Positions 46,048 to 53,002 of a DNA stretch of 64,000 bases are shown here, piece after piece. Source of the DNA: Opitutaceae bacterium (GTDB taxonomy: Bacteria > Verrucomicrobiota > Verrucomicrobiia > Opitutales > Opitutaceae); NCBI GenBank assembly GCA_028280945.1, contig JANQKV010000040.1, forward strand, positions 62,001 through 126,000. The letters are read 5' to 3'. How positions within the stretch are numbered: the stretch's first letter is position 1; each line of letters starts with the position of its first letter. The notes below the pieces were generated by a model. The model did not search any database. It had not been told where the DNA came from and worked only from the letters and a program-made list of their open reading frames with translations. The position numbers and the translations under genes are program-made.

Positions 46048-47075
46048 GATTCAACCAAACGGTCATCGAGTCCATCGCGGTGGCACTGCCGGAGGAGATC
46101 CTCACCTCCGCGGCCGTAGAACGACAATTGGCCCCACTTTACGAGCGGCTGAACCTGCCCGAAGGACGATTGGAATTGATGACCGGCATCAGGGAACGCC
46201 GGGTATGGCCGGTCGGCACGCGACCGTCGGATGCCAGCGCTCAGGCAGGCCAGGCGGTATTGGCTCGATCAAGCCTGGCCGCAGAGCAGGTTGAGCTGTT
46301 CGCGCACACTGCTGTGAGTAGGGACATGCTTGAACCCGCCACGGCATCATTCGCTCACCGGAAAATCGGGCTTCCACCCACCGCGCAGATTTTTGATGTC
46401 TCCAATGCGTGTCTCGGGTTTCTTAACGCGCTCACGGTTGCCGCGGGCATGATCGAATCCGGTCAGATCAAGTGCGCCCTTATTTCATCGGGAGAAAACG
46501 GGGGACCTTTGGTCGAACATACCCTGCAGACGCTGTTGGAGAAACCGCTCACACGGCAGGAGATCAAACCGTATTTCGCCAACCTCACCATCGGTTCCGG
46601 GGCGGTCGCGGCAGTGGTCTGCCACCAGGATCTGGCTCCGGAGGGCCATCGTTTGGTCGGAGGAATCGCGCAAGCGGCCACGGCGCACAGCGAGCTCTGC
46701 CAAGGTGACACTCACGGCGCCGACTCATTGGCCATGCAGACCGATTCCGAAGCGTTGTTGGTGGCAGGGGTGGAGCTGGCGCAGAAGACCTGGGCCGCCT
46801 TTCGCCGAGAGCTGGACTGGGCCACCGCGGATTTCGATCGATTTATCTGTCACCAAGTGGGCAGTGCCCACCGCCGCAAACTTTACGAGGCACTGCGATT
46901 GGATCTGGCCAAGGATTTTTCGACCTTTGAAACCCTTGGCAATACCGGCTCGGTGGCGCTGCCGGCGACGCTCGCCACCGCCGCAGACGCGGGTGTAATT
47001 GGATCCGGCGACAAGGTGGGACTGCTCGGCATCGGCAGCGGGCTGAATTGCCTCATGCTCGGCGTCGAATGGTAA
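46044..47075 (+). CDS. oleA: OleA-like acyl-CoA condensing enzyme (thiolase superfamily)
   Basis: 343 residues. Condenses two acyl thioesters head-to-head to a 2-alkyl-3-ketoacid in long-chain olefin synthesis. Diagnostic features: Cys123 in DVSNACLGFLNAL, His270 in FICHQVGSAHRRK, Asn300 in ETLGNTGSVALP, and Glu97 in SRDMLEPATAS, which occupies the place of the OleA-specific base (Glu117 in Xanthomonas campestris OleA, where the nucleophile is Cys143; both offsets are 20). The terminal GLLGIGSGLNC is also OleA-like. Overlaps fabI by 4 nt; OleB-like gene follows after 16 bp. FabH is a less likely alternative. Confidence 0.85.
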   Translation: MRFNQTVIESIAVALPEEILTSAAVERQLAPLYERLNLPEGRLELMTGIRERRVWPVGTRPSDASAQAGQAVLARSSLAAEQVELFAHTAVSRDMLEPATASFAHRKIGLPPTAQIFDVSNACLGFLNALTVAAGMIESGQIKCALISSGENGGPLVEHTLQTLLEKPLTRQEIKPYFANLTIGSGAVAAVVCHQDLAPEGHRLVGGIAQAATAHSELCQGDTHGADSLAMQTDSEALLVAGVELAQKTWAAFRRELDWATADFDRFICHQVGSAHRRKLYEALRLDLAKDFSTFETLGNTGSVALPATLATAADAGVIGSGDKVGLLGIGSGLNCLMLGVEW

Positions 47076-47091
47076 AATAACGCGCTTGGTT

Positions 47092-47970
47092 ATGGCAGAC
47101 ATACCTGAATGGCTTTCCGCCCTCTATCCGTTCGTTCCGAAAGCGTTCGAAACCCCTCACGGTGCCCGCATGAGCTATCTGGACGAAGGGCAGGGGGATC
47201 ATGCGGTTTTAATGGTTCACGGAAACCCCACGTGGTCCTTCTACTATCGCGAGCTCATCAAGGAGCTCAGTCCGAACTGTCGCTGCATCGTGCCCGACCA
47301 CATCGGCATGGGGCTGTCCGAAAAACCGGAAAGCTATCCTTACCAATTGGCCACTCGAATAGCGGATCTCACCGCGTTGATCGACAGCCTCGACTTGCCG
47401 TCGCTCGATCTGGTGGTCCATGACTGGGGAGGAGCCATCGGTTTTGGGGTGGCCGCCGCCCGTCCCGAGAAAATTCGCCGCATCGTGGTATTGAATACGG
47501 CGGCTTTCCCTTCGCATCACCTGCCGGGGCGCATCGCCGTCTGCAAATTTCCCCTGATAGGCCCCGTCCTGGTGCGAGGGCTCAATGGATTTGCCTGGCC
47601 TGCAACCTGGATGGCCATGAGCCGCCGTGCGCTTTCCAGTGATGAATCAAGGGGTTACCTTTTCCCGTATCGCTCGTGGTCAAGCCGGGTGGCGATCAGT
47701 GGATTTGTGCAGGATATCCCCATGACGGACCAGCATCCCAGCTGGGAGGCTCTCGCCAAGGTGGAGCAGGGGCTTTCTCAGTTCCACAATCGTCCCATGC
47801 TGATCGTTTGGGGTGGTCGCGATTTCTGCTTCAACGACCACTTCTTCGAGCAGTGGGTTGAGAGATTCCCCCAGGCTGAGCAGGTCTACCTGGAGGACGC
47901 GGGGCATTACGTGCTCGAGGACGCACACAACGATGCCTTGCCTCGCATCAGGGAACACCTGCTGCGCTAA
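47092..47970 (+). CDS. oleB: OleB-like alpha/beta hydrolase (beta-lactone decarboxylase type)
   Basis: 292 residues from ATG 47092 (a TTG is available six bases upstream). Haloalkane-dehalogenase-like architecture: oxyanion region HGNPTW (43-48), nucleophile Asp111 in VVHDWGGAIG rather than Ser, and catalytic His near residue 275 (EDAGHYVLED). OleB, which decarboxylates the beta-lactone formed in olefin synthesis, has this Asp nucleophile. Immediately behind an OleA-like gene, so OleB is favoured over a true dehalogenase. oleC and oleD, normally neighbours, are not here: malQ follows convergently. Confidence 0.78.
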   Translation: MADIPEWLSALYPFVPKAFETPHGARMSYLDEGQGDHAVLMVHGNPTWSFYYRELIKELSPNCRCIVPDHIGMGLSEKPESYPYQLATRIADLTALIDSLDLPSLDLVVHDWGGAIGFGVAAARPEKIRRIVVLNTAAFPSHHLPGRIAVCKFPLIGPVLVRGLNGFAWPATWMAMSRRALSSDESRGYLFPYRSWSSRVAISGFVQDIPMTDQHPSWEALAKVEQGLSQFHNRPMLIVWGGRDFCFNDHFFEQWVERFPQAEQVYLEDAGHYVLEDAHNDALPRIREHLLR

Positions 47971-47984
47971 GCGCGCGGATCCGG

Positions 47985-49517
47985 CTAGATCCGACCGGTC
48001 AGTTCGCCCAAGTCGTGCAGATAGGGTGCGCTTTCGTCGACAAAGACCTGCCACTGCGCATCCGAATAACGCCACTGCCAGTTATCCACGGCTTGTCCCG
48101 GAGTGTTGAGCCGGGCCTCGCTGCCCAAGCTGAGAAAATCCTGGAGCGACACAATCGCCAGGGCACTGACGGATGCATACGCCGCCCGAATCAAATCCCA
48201 CCCCACGTTTTCGCCCGAGATCCGAAGGTAGCGACGCACGTGATCGCTGGTCTTGGCATCGGACTGGCGATACCAACCCAGGCTGGTGTCGTTGTCGTGG
48301 GTGCCCGGATACACAACGCTGTTGGCCACGAGATTGTGGGGCAGATACAGGTTGGTGGCGTCGCCTCCGAATGCGAACTGCAGTATCGCCATGCCAGGGA
48401 GACCGGTGGCTTCGCGCAACTCGATGACGCTGGGGGCAAGGTCGCCGAGATCCTCGGCAATCAGGCGGCAATCCGGCAGGGCGGTTTTGATCGCTTCAAA
48501 AAACGCCATGCCGGGGCCTTCCAACCATTCGCCACGTCTGGCCGTGGTCTGCCCAGCGGGAATCGACCAATAGGTGTCAAAGCCGCGGAAATGATCGATG
48601 CGAAGCACGTCACAGAGTTCCAGATTGGCTTTGATGCGCTCGATCCACCAGGCAAAGCCATTCGTGGTGTGTTTTTCCCACGCGTAGAGCGGATTCCCCC
48701 ACAACTGGCCATCGGCCGAAAAATAATCAGGAGGCACGCCCGCCAGGGCGGTGGGCTTTCCGGTCTGGGAATCGACCTGAAAAAGCTCCGGATTGGCCCA
48801 GACGTCGGCACTGTCCGGAGCTACAAAAATGGGGGCATCTCCGATGATCTGAATATCCGCGGCTCGAGCCAAATCGCGAACCTCCGCCCATTGCCCAAAG
48901 AAGAGGTATTGGAAAAACTGAAATGCGGACGCGCGCTCCCGAACTGATTTCTTCTTCCAGAATTTGGATTTGCGGGCGGCTGGAAGAAATCGGATCTCGG
49001 TCGGCCAGTTCCACCAAGCATCACCTCCGATTTCCTGCTTCAACGACATGAAATACGCATAGGGTTCGAGCCAGTGGGCCCGCTTTTTGGCAAATGCCTC
49101 GAAATCGCCATAGGGCCTCCAGGACCGGCCTGATTTTTCCCAAGCCGCGTGTGCCTTGAACAGAAGAGGCCATTTTACCTGATAAAGCATGCCGTAATCG
49201 ATCCGTCCCTGGGGGAGCGATTGTAGCGGAATCAGGTCCGCCGGGGACAACAACCCGGCATCAACGAGGGGCTGAAGGTCGATAAGATAAGGGTTTCCGG
49301 CGAAAGATGAGAAACATTGGTAGGGGGAGTCTCCGAAGCCCGTGGGACCGAGAGGACAAATTTGCCAGTAGCGCAAACCTGCCGCCAACATCCCTTTGAA
49401 AAGGCGGGCGACAGATTGATCGAGGACACCTATACCCTGATTTCCGGGCAGGGAAATCGGGTGCAGGAGCAGTCCGGTGCCGCGGGCATTCAGCCAGTTA
49501 AAGAGGGGAGTTTGCAT
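47985..49517 (-). CDS. malQ: 4-alpha-glucanotransferase (amylomaltase)
   Basis: 510 residues. N-terminal GTGLLLHPISLPGNQGIG and YWQICPLGPTGFGDSPYQCFSSFAGNP are the GH77 signature, with the catalytic Asp in LRIDHFRGFDTYW and Glu in LIAEDLGDL. Transfers alpha-1,4-glucan segments in maltose/glycogen metabolism. Single gene, converging with the oleB-like gene. No partner in the window. Confidence 0.95.
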   Translation of the reverse strand: MQTPLFNWLNARGTGLLLHPISLPGNQGIGVLDQSVARLFKGMLAAGLRYWQICPLGPTGFGDSPYQCFSSFAGNPYLIDLQPLVDAGLLSPADLIPLQSLPQGRIDYGMLYQVKWPLLFKAHAAWEKSGRSWRPYGDFEAFAKKRAHWLEPYAYFMSLKQEIGGDAWWNWPTEIRFLPAARKSKFWKKKSVRERASAFQFFQYLFFGQWAEVRDLARAADIQIIGDAPIFVAPDSADVWANPELFQVDSQTGKPTALAGVPPDYFSADGQLWGNPLYAWEKHTTNGFAWWIERIKANLELCDVLRIDHFRGFDTYWSIPAGQTTARRGEWLEGPGMAFFEAIKTALPDCRLIAEDLGDLAPSVIELREATGLPGMAILQFAFGGDATNLYLPHNLVANSVVYPGTHDNDTSLGWYRQSDAKTSDHVRRYLRISGENVGWDLIRAAYASVSALAIVSLQDFLSLGSEARLNTPGQAVDNWQWRYSDAQWQVFVDESAPYLHDLGELTGRI

Positions 49518-49537
49518 TCAATTGAAGGTTTGAAAAA

Positions 49538-49876
49538 TCAACGTCGGCGCATGCAGGAAATACACGCTACCGCATCTGGTTGAATCTCCAGTCGCTCAAT
49601 CGCGATATCGGAGCTGCACAGCAGACACCGGCCGTAGGAACCGGCATCAATCCGCCGTTGGGCTTCCAGCAGGCGATTACGCTCGTCCTCAAGGCGGCGC
49701 TTGCTGGCCAAAGCAATCTGTTGGTGCTGCATGGAATCCAAACGGGACAACCGTCCGATCGAAACATCGGGGGAGATCGCTTCCGTGCTTTGTTCCAGGT
49801 CAGTCAATTCTTCGGCAATAGCCGACAACCGATCGCCAATGATGGCCCGGAAAGGCTCTTGTTGCTCGATGGTCAT
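49538..49876 (-). CDS. DksA/TraR-type zinc-finger protein
   Basis: 112 residues from ATG 49876. Coiled-coil-like helical N-terminal half (about 1-75, many E/Q/R/L) and a C4 zinc finger with CLLC near residue 85 and CISC near 107 at the C-terminus, as in DksA/TraR proteins that enter the RNA polymerase secondary channel. DksA usually has a D-x-x-D/A tip; the tip here is not certain. Immediately left of the prophage attL, so it may be the chromosome's last gene before dif. Chromosomal rather than phage by codon usage. Confidence 0.85.
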   Translation of the reverse strand: MTIEQQEPFRAIIGDRLSAIAEELTDLEQSTEAISPDVSIGRLSRLDSMQHQQIALASKRRLEDERNRLLEAQRRIDAGSYGRCLLCSSDIAIERLEIQPDAVACISCMRRR

Positions 49877-49944
49877 GACGAAAAACAAATGTGTCTGAAA
49901 ACAGGGGACAACGAGTTAACAGCCCATTAATCAATACTTACCAT

Positions 49945-49972
49945 ATTAGACATAATATTTATTGTGCGCTAA
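49945..49972 (+). other. Left junction dif-like site (attL)
   Basis: A 28-bp dif-like site. Reading left to right: ATTAGACATAA (XerD-type arm, 9 of 11 identical to E. coli dif's XerD arm read in the same orientation), a TATTTA central hexamer and TTGTGCGCTAA (XerC-type arm). The 16-bp direct repeat shared with attR is AATATTTATTGTGCGC at 49954-49969. Since the XerD arm looks native and the XerC arm comes from the phage side, this is the junction expected to retain a working dif after integration. Confidence 0.82.
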
Positions 49973-49973
49973 T

Positions 49974-50276
49974 ATGGCTAAAATACTGCAAGGAAACACC
50001 TTACAAAACCCCGATCAGGTACGGGACATACTTCGGAAAAAGCGGTTAAATTACTCACGGTCTGCAAAGCCTCGAATGGCGGCTGCATACCGCAACACAA
50101 TAGATCGCTGGACCGCCTATTTGAGGTCTCAGACAGACCCTCGAAAGAGGCAGCAGGCGGAAATCTACATCGAGAAGACGCAGCGCCAGTATGAGGCGTT
50201 AACAGGTCAGCGGCACGTGGTTTTGATGGCGGGGGGCGCCGTCCGCGTAGGACTCCCCGAAGGGACTTCGTCATGA
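49974..50276 (+). CDS. Prophage early protein, unknown (100 aa)
   Basis: 100 residues starting with ATG 49974, one base after attL. Basic, helical protein: RKKRLNYSRSAKPRMAAAYRNTIDRWTAYLRSQTDPRKRQQAEIYIEKTQRQYEALTG. No recognised domain. First gene of a series linked by ATGA overlaps (50273, 50482, 50625) that leads to rep. In the circular phage form its upstream region would be the right-end segment containing the putative repressor, a layout analogous to rstA/rstR of CTXphi. A DNA-binding or regulatory role is possible but not shown. Confidence 0.55.
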   Translation: MAKILQGNTLQNPDQVRDILRKKRLNYSRSAKPRMAAAYRNTIDRWTAYLRSQTDPRKRQQAEIYIEKTQRQYEALTGQRHVVLMAGGAVRVGLPEGTSS

Positions 50277-50485
50277 AACAAGATAGTATTTTGGGTTTAG
50301 GTCTCTCTGAAGAGCTGACCGATTTTGATATGTCGAGATATAGTTTCGATTTGAGGGACTTGATTGCCCGCCGTCTTTTAGAGACAGGTAAGCATCTCGA
50401 TGATCTTACTATTGGCGATTATCGTTATATTAAGAGGAAGGCTTTATGTGATCTCTATAAAAGTGGTGGGAATGTTTTAGCATGA
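50273..50485 (+). CDS. Prophage small early protein (70 aa)
   Basis: 70 residues; start overlaps the preceding stop by 4 nt (ATGA). Acidic N-terminus (LSEELTDFDMSRYSFDLRDLIARRLLE) and a Lys/Arg-rich C-terminus. No recognised family. Coupled translation with neighbours on both sides makes it credible as a gene despite its size. Confidence 0.5.
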   Translation: MKQDSILGLGLSEELTDFDMSRYSFDLRDLIARRLLETGKHLDDLTIGDYRYIKRKALCDLYKSGGNVLA

Positions 50486-50628
50486 ATGTTCGCTATTATA
50501 GATTCTACCGCGAGTTGTCGGGTGCTTGTTGTTTTAATGATCGGCCTTCGGAGAATCCGCGTGCTTATCGTATGTTTTGTTCGTGGATACGTAGCGAATG
50601 GAATATATATGGGAGATATTGGTTATGA
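50482..50628 (+). CDS. Prophage very small early ORF (48 aa)
   Basis: 48 codons, ATG 50482, again overlapping the previous stop by 4 nt and the next start by 4 nt. The product is rich in Arg, Tyr and Trp (MNVRYYRFYRELSGACCF at the N-terminus, GRYWL at the C-terminus). A different frame (50486-50677) is open here but is not coupled. Gene status rests on the overlaps, not on homology. Confidence 0.45.
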   Translation: MNVRYYRFYRELSGACCFNDRPSENPRAYRMFCSWIRSEWNIYGRYWL

Positions 50629-50753
50629 CAAAATCTCAGGCATTATATGGAATAGATCAAATATACAAGAAGGCTGATGATGAGGAGCGTGATATAACGG
50701 ATGAGGAGATGGATGAGATACATCGTCTAGCCGATATTGCGGAGGGATATTAA
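50625..50753 (+). CDS. Prophage very small acidic ORF (42 aa)
   Basis: 42 codons from ATG 50625, overlapping the preceding stop by 4 nt; product highly acidic in its second half (DDEERDITDEEMDEIHRLADIAEGY). It ends 4 bp before the rep start. No recognised domain; probable small regulator or spacer. Confidence 0.42.
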   Translation: MTKSQALYGIDQIYKKADDEERDITDEEMDEIHRLADIAEGY

Positions 50754-50757
50754 CTTT

Positions 50758-51573
50758 ATGGCAAACGTTGAATATATACCCTATACCGTTCCAAACTTTT
50801 GGACGGAACGTAATTCCGCTATGAAAATACGCCAATTGGAAAAGCGGGGCTTTCCAGAGCTGGCCGGTGGTTTGTTTGTAACTCTGACCGTGGATTACAA
50901 TAAACGCTGTTGGTGTGAGGATGTAGCCTATGAAAAGGGTTTAGATAGAATTCGGCGGATGATTTCAAGGTTGCGTCAAAAGTATAATATTCGCCGTTGG
51001 TTTTGGAAAATGGAGTTGCACAAACCTGACAGTGTTGGTCGTCAATATGCACACTGGCATTTATGGTTTGATTACGGTGGGTATATACCCGGTGAAATTC
51101 TTACCAAGGCGTGGGGATTGGGTCGTACTGATATTCGTAAGGTCAGGTCTAAAGATTGGCGGTATTTGTTTAAGTATATATGCAAGACCGCTTCGGAGCT
51201 TCCCGAGTGGTTAGCGAGTCGGACAAAGGTTCGCTTGTTTCAGACCTCCATGCACTTCTTTGCGGGCGACGACGCGGAGCCGTCCCCCCGGCAAGTCGAT
51301 ACAGATGAAAAAGAAAACAATGGTAGCCAAGAGATGGAAACTATTGGGGAGAGGGTCCTAAAATGGACACGCTGTGTCGTTGCCCGCACCATTTCAGCAG
51401 GAACTGTAACTCACCGCCTTATGGTATTGGAATTTCGGTGGGGTGAGATGCTGAGCAAATTTGCATGCCTCCGCATGCAACCCGGTTTTGACCGGGAACA
51501 AATAACAATAACAGAGAGAAAGGTTATCACATGGCTACCACAAAACCCGATATTCCTCTCGGCTGTCACGTAA
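50758..51573 (+). CDS. HUH-type rolling-circle replication initiator
   Basis: 271 residues from ATG 50758. Motif I GLFVTLTVD (about 38-46), motif II H-W-H at 99-101 in QYAHWHLWF (metal-binding HUH), and motif III around Tyr136/Tyr140 in WRYLFKYICK. These define the HUH endonucleases that nick phage or plasmid DNA for rolling-circle replication. The first 200 residues look protein-like; the last 60 read through two tandem hairpins and the ribosome-binding site of the next gene, so the C-terminus is less certain, although the frame has no stop. Overlaps the ssb-like gene by 43 nt. Confidence 0.85.
   Translation: MANVEYIPYTVPNFWTERNSAMKIRQLEKRGFPELAGGLFVTLTVDYNKRCWCEDVAYEKGLDRIRRMISRLRQKYNIRRWFWKMELHKPDSVGRQYAHWHLWFDYGGYIPGEILTKAWGLGRTDIRKVRSKDWRYLFKYICKTASELPEWLASRTKVRLFQTSMHFFAGDDAEPSPRQVDTDEKENNGSQEMETIGERVLKWTRCVVARTISAGTVTHRLMVLEFRWGEMLSKFACLRMQPGFDREQITITERKVITWLPQNPIFLSAVT
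51461..51496 (+). repeat. Two tandem perfect hairpins at the rep/ssb boundary
   Basis: Stem-loop 1: TTGCATGC (51461-51468)/GCATGCAA (51473-51480), 4-nt loop. Stem-loop 2: CCCGGT (51481-51486)/ACCGGG (51491-51496), 4-nt loop. They abut without a gap. As the phage DNA is single-stranded in the virion, such hairpins are candidates for a replication origin, conversion or packaging signal. They lie in the open rep frame, which may be overlapping rather than coding. Confidence 0.65.
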
Positions 51574-51824
51574 GAGGCAAGGCCGTTGGAGATTTTGAAT
51601 TAAGGTCCTTTAAATCAAAATCCGGCAGGGATATAACACTAATCGAGGGTATGGTCCTTGCTGGGCAGAGTATCATCAAGGTTACTCAGTCTCTGGCACC
51701 TAATGAGACTCCCAATTTGATGAGAGATGGCGAGGAGGTTATTGCCCCTGTTGTTCCGCATTATTCTGATGACGGACTAATCAAGGTGAATGTCCGTCTT
51801 ACTCGACCAGAGCTGGCCTCCTAG
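51531..51824 (+). CDS. Putative ssDNA-binding protein (gene V-like)
   Basis: 97 residues, small beta-rich protein: GDFELRSFKSKSGRDITLIEGMVLAGQSIIKVTQSL. Position directly after rep and before the structural genes, and its size, match the ssDNA-binding gene V protein of filamentous phages; the ribosome-binding sequence GAGAGAAAGG precedes it. No clear similarity that I can name, so the assignment rests on synteny and size. It overlaps the 3' part of the rep frame, consistent with the rep C-terminus being optional. Confidence 0.55.
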   Translation: MATTKPDIPLGCHVRGKAVGDFELRSFKSKSGRDITLIEGMVLAGQSIIKVTQSLAPNETPNLMRDGEEVIAPVVPHYSDDGLIKVNVRLTRPELAS

Positions 51825-51829
51825 GAAAA

Positions 51830-51867
51830 TAGGGCGCGCGGGCCCGCCGTGCGGGCCGCGCGCCCTA
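51830..51867 (+). repeat. Long GC-rich hairpin after the ssb-like gene (candidate packaging signal)
   Basis: TAGGGCGCGCG (51830-51840) pairs with CGCGCGCCCTA (51857-51867), 11 bp perfect; a bulged G, then GCCCG/CGGGC (51842-51846/51852-51856) extends it to 16 bp around a 5-nt loop. It is conspicuously GC-rich inside AT-rich phage DNA. No U-run follows, so a simple intrinsic terminator is unlikely. Filamentous-phage packaging signals are long hairpins in intergenic DNA; this is the best candidate here. Confidence 0.7.
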
Positions 51868-51898
51868 CCCTTGTTCAAAGGAAAAATAACTGACCAAA

Positions 51899-52147
51899 AT
51901 GGAATCTTCTATTCGTAGGGCGGCCCTCATAAGGGCCAAACAGAAAAAGGTTGATGATCTGGTAACTGAACGGACACGTGCCGAAGTTCAATTGATGGTT
52001 ATTCCTTTTAATTGTTCGTCTCCTGTTCTATATCGGAAGGCCAAGGAAGATTATATAGCTTCCTTGTCTCGCGAGATCGGGATTGTTGGTAAAGAGATAC
52101 AGGACTTGATTAAATATCAAGACAAACAGGTGTACTTTGAATTCTGA
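51899..52147 (+). CDS. Prophage small protein, unknown (82 aa)
   Basis: 82 residues, mostly helical and charged (SSIRRAALIRAKQKKVDDLVTERTRAEVQLMV and SLSREIGIVGKEIQDLIKYQDKQ). A ribosome-binding AAAGGA sits upstream. No recognised family. Between the ssb-like gene and the coat module; could be a regulator of packaging or coat expression. Confidence 0.5.
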   Translation: MESSIRRAALIRAKQKKVDDLVTERTRAEVQLMVIPFNCSSPVLYRKAKEDYIASLSREIGIVGKEIQDLIKYQDKQVYFEF

Positions 52148-52187
52148 ATAATTTCTCTGCAGGGAAAACTAAACAACAACAAAAATC

Positions 52188-52313
52188 ATGACAGATATAT
52201 CAATAATGGTTGGAATTATCATTACTGCTTTAATGAGTGTATACTCTATTGGTTATGCCGTTGGTAGTATATGGGGTACCTTTAGCGATTTGTCTGACAT
52301 TAACGAAAGGTAA
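52188..52313 (+). CDS. Small membrane protein (41 aa), pVII/pIX-like candidate
   Basis: 41 codons from ATG 52188 giving one hydrophobic stretch (VGIIITALMSVYSIGYAVGSIW) followed by an acidic tail. Adjacent to the coat gene and 4 bp before its start, this is where filamentous phages carry the tiny minor coat proteins pVII/pIX (32-33 residues in Ff). Too short for usual gene calling; identity by size and position. Confidence 0.6.
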   Translation: MTDISIMVGIIITALMSVYSIGYAVGSIWGTFSDLSDINER

Positions 52314-52317
52314 CAAA

Positions 52318-52494
52318 ATGAATCAACTCACGTTAGCCGCCTTGGACCTCACCGCGTTTGAAACCGCTCTTGGAGCCGACGCGGCCACGATTGTGACTGC
52401 TGTTGGTGCTGCCGCCATTCTTGGCCTGGGCATCGGTGTGGTGCGCTTTGGTGCACGGTATGTATGGCGTACGGTTAAAAGCCTCGCCAGCTGA
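52318..52494 (+). CDS. Major coat protein, pVIII-like (58 aa)
   Basis: 58 residues with the classical coat plan: acidic amphipathic N-terminus (LTAFETALGADAA), one transmembrane helix (IVTAVGAAAILGLGIGVVRFG) and a basic C-terminal tail (RYVWRTVKSLAS) that would face the DNA. No signal peptide, as in Pf3 coat. Preceded by GAAAGG. Followed by the minor virion gene. It would be inserted in the inner membrane and then assembled around the phage DNA during extrusion. Confidence 0.85.
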   Translation: MNQLTLAALDLTAFETALGADAATIVTAVGAAAILGLGIGVVRFGARYVWRTVKSLAS

Positions 52495-52516
52495 TCAAAT
52501 AACAGAGCCACAACCT

Positions 52517-53002
52517 ATGAACAGAATTGTTGCAGTACTTTTTTTAGTAGTGGGTTGTGGCTCTATTTCTGCATATGAATTATCAACTATTCACTATACA
52601 AATAATACTAGTGAAATAATTATAGTTCGTATGGACTATTTGCCGGATGGCGATTCGGCAACTCAACATAATGTTTTTGCTGTTTTACCACAGTCCACGG
52701 TAACACAGACATCCCCTAAAGGTGGTTTATTGGTATCTTCTTGGCTTTCTCAATCAACGGATGCCAATCCTGATACTTATGGTTTTGAAGCATCGGAGTC
52801 AATTGATCCTGTTGATGCTGCGGTTTACCATCTTGAGTTTAGAAGAGCTCAGAGTGATTCAAGCCCTGTCATTGGTGTTGTAGTGGCGCAAAATGATTTT
52901 CTTGTTGATGACCCTAAGGACTATATTCCTTCTGCGATTTTATTGGCTGTCTGTTTTATATTTATAGCTAGGGCTGGAATAAGAGATGGGATTGGAAGAT
53001 GA
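52517..53002 (+). CDS. Minor virion protein with signal peptide (161 aa)
   Basis: 161 residues from ATG 52517. Signal peptide MNRIVAVLFLVVGCGSISA, a periplasmic beta-rich domain, and a C-terminal transmembrane segment (IPSAILLAVCFIFIARAGI, last about 25 residues). This signal-plus-anchor topology fits a phage membrane protein waiting for virion incorporation. Start of the pIII-like gene overlaps its stop (ATGA). I do not recognise a family. Confidence 0.62.
   Translation: MNRIVAVLFLVVGCGSISAYELSTIHYTNNTSEIIIVRMDYLPDGDSATQHNVFAVLPQSTVTQTSPKGGLLVSSWLSQSTDANPDTYGFEASESIDPVDAAVYHLEFRRAQSDSSPVIGVVVAQNDFLVDDPKDYIPSAILLAVCFIFIARAGIRDGIGR

Noticed and set aside
46044..47075. Third condensing enzyme as ordinary FabH
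   Set aside because: The Glu of SRDMLEPATAS and the terminal GLLGIGSGLNC match OleA better, and an OleB-like gene follows.
47092..47970. Haloalkane dehalogenase
   Set aside because: Same fold and Asp nucleophile, but placement directly behind an OleA-like gene favours OleB; activity untested.
50486..50677. 63-codon frame over the early phage genes
   Set aside because: Not coupled to neighbours; the overlapping frame beginning at 50482 has exact ATGA overlaps on both sides.
51363..51446. Small Cys-rich frame (27 codons) inside rep
   Set aside because: No overlap coupling or ribosome-binding sequence and no family; rep frame explains the region.
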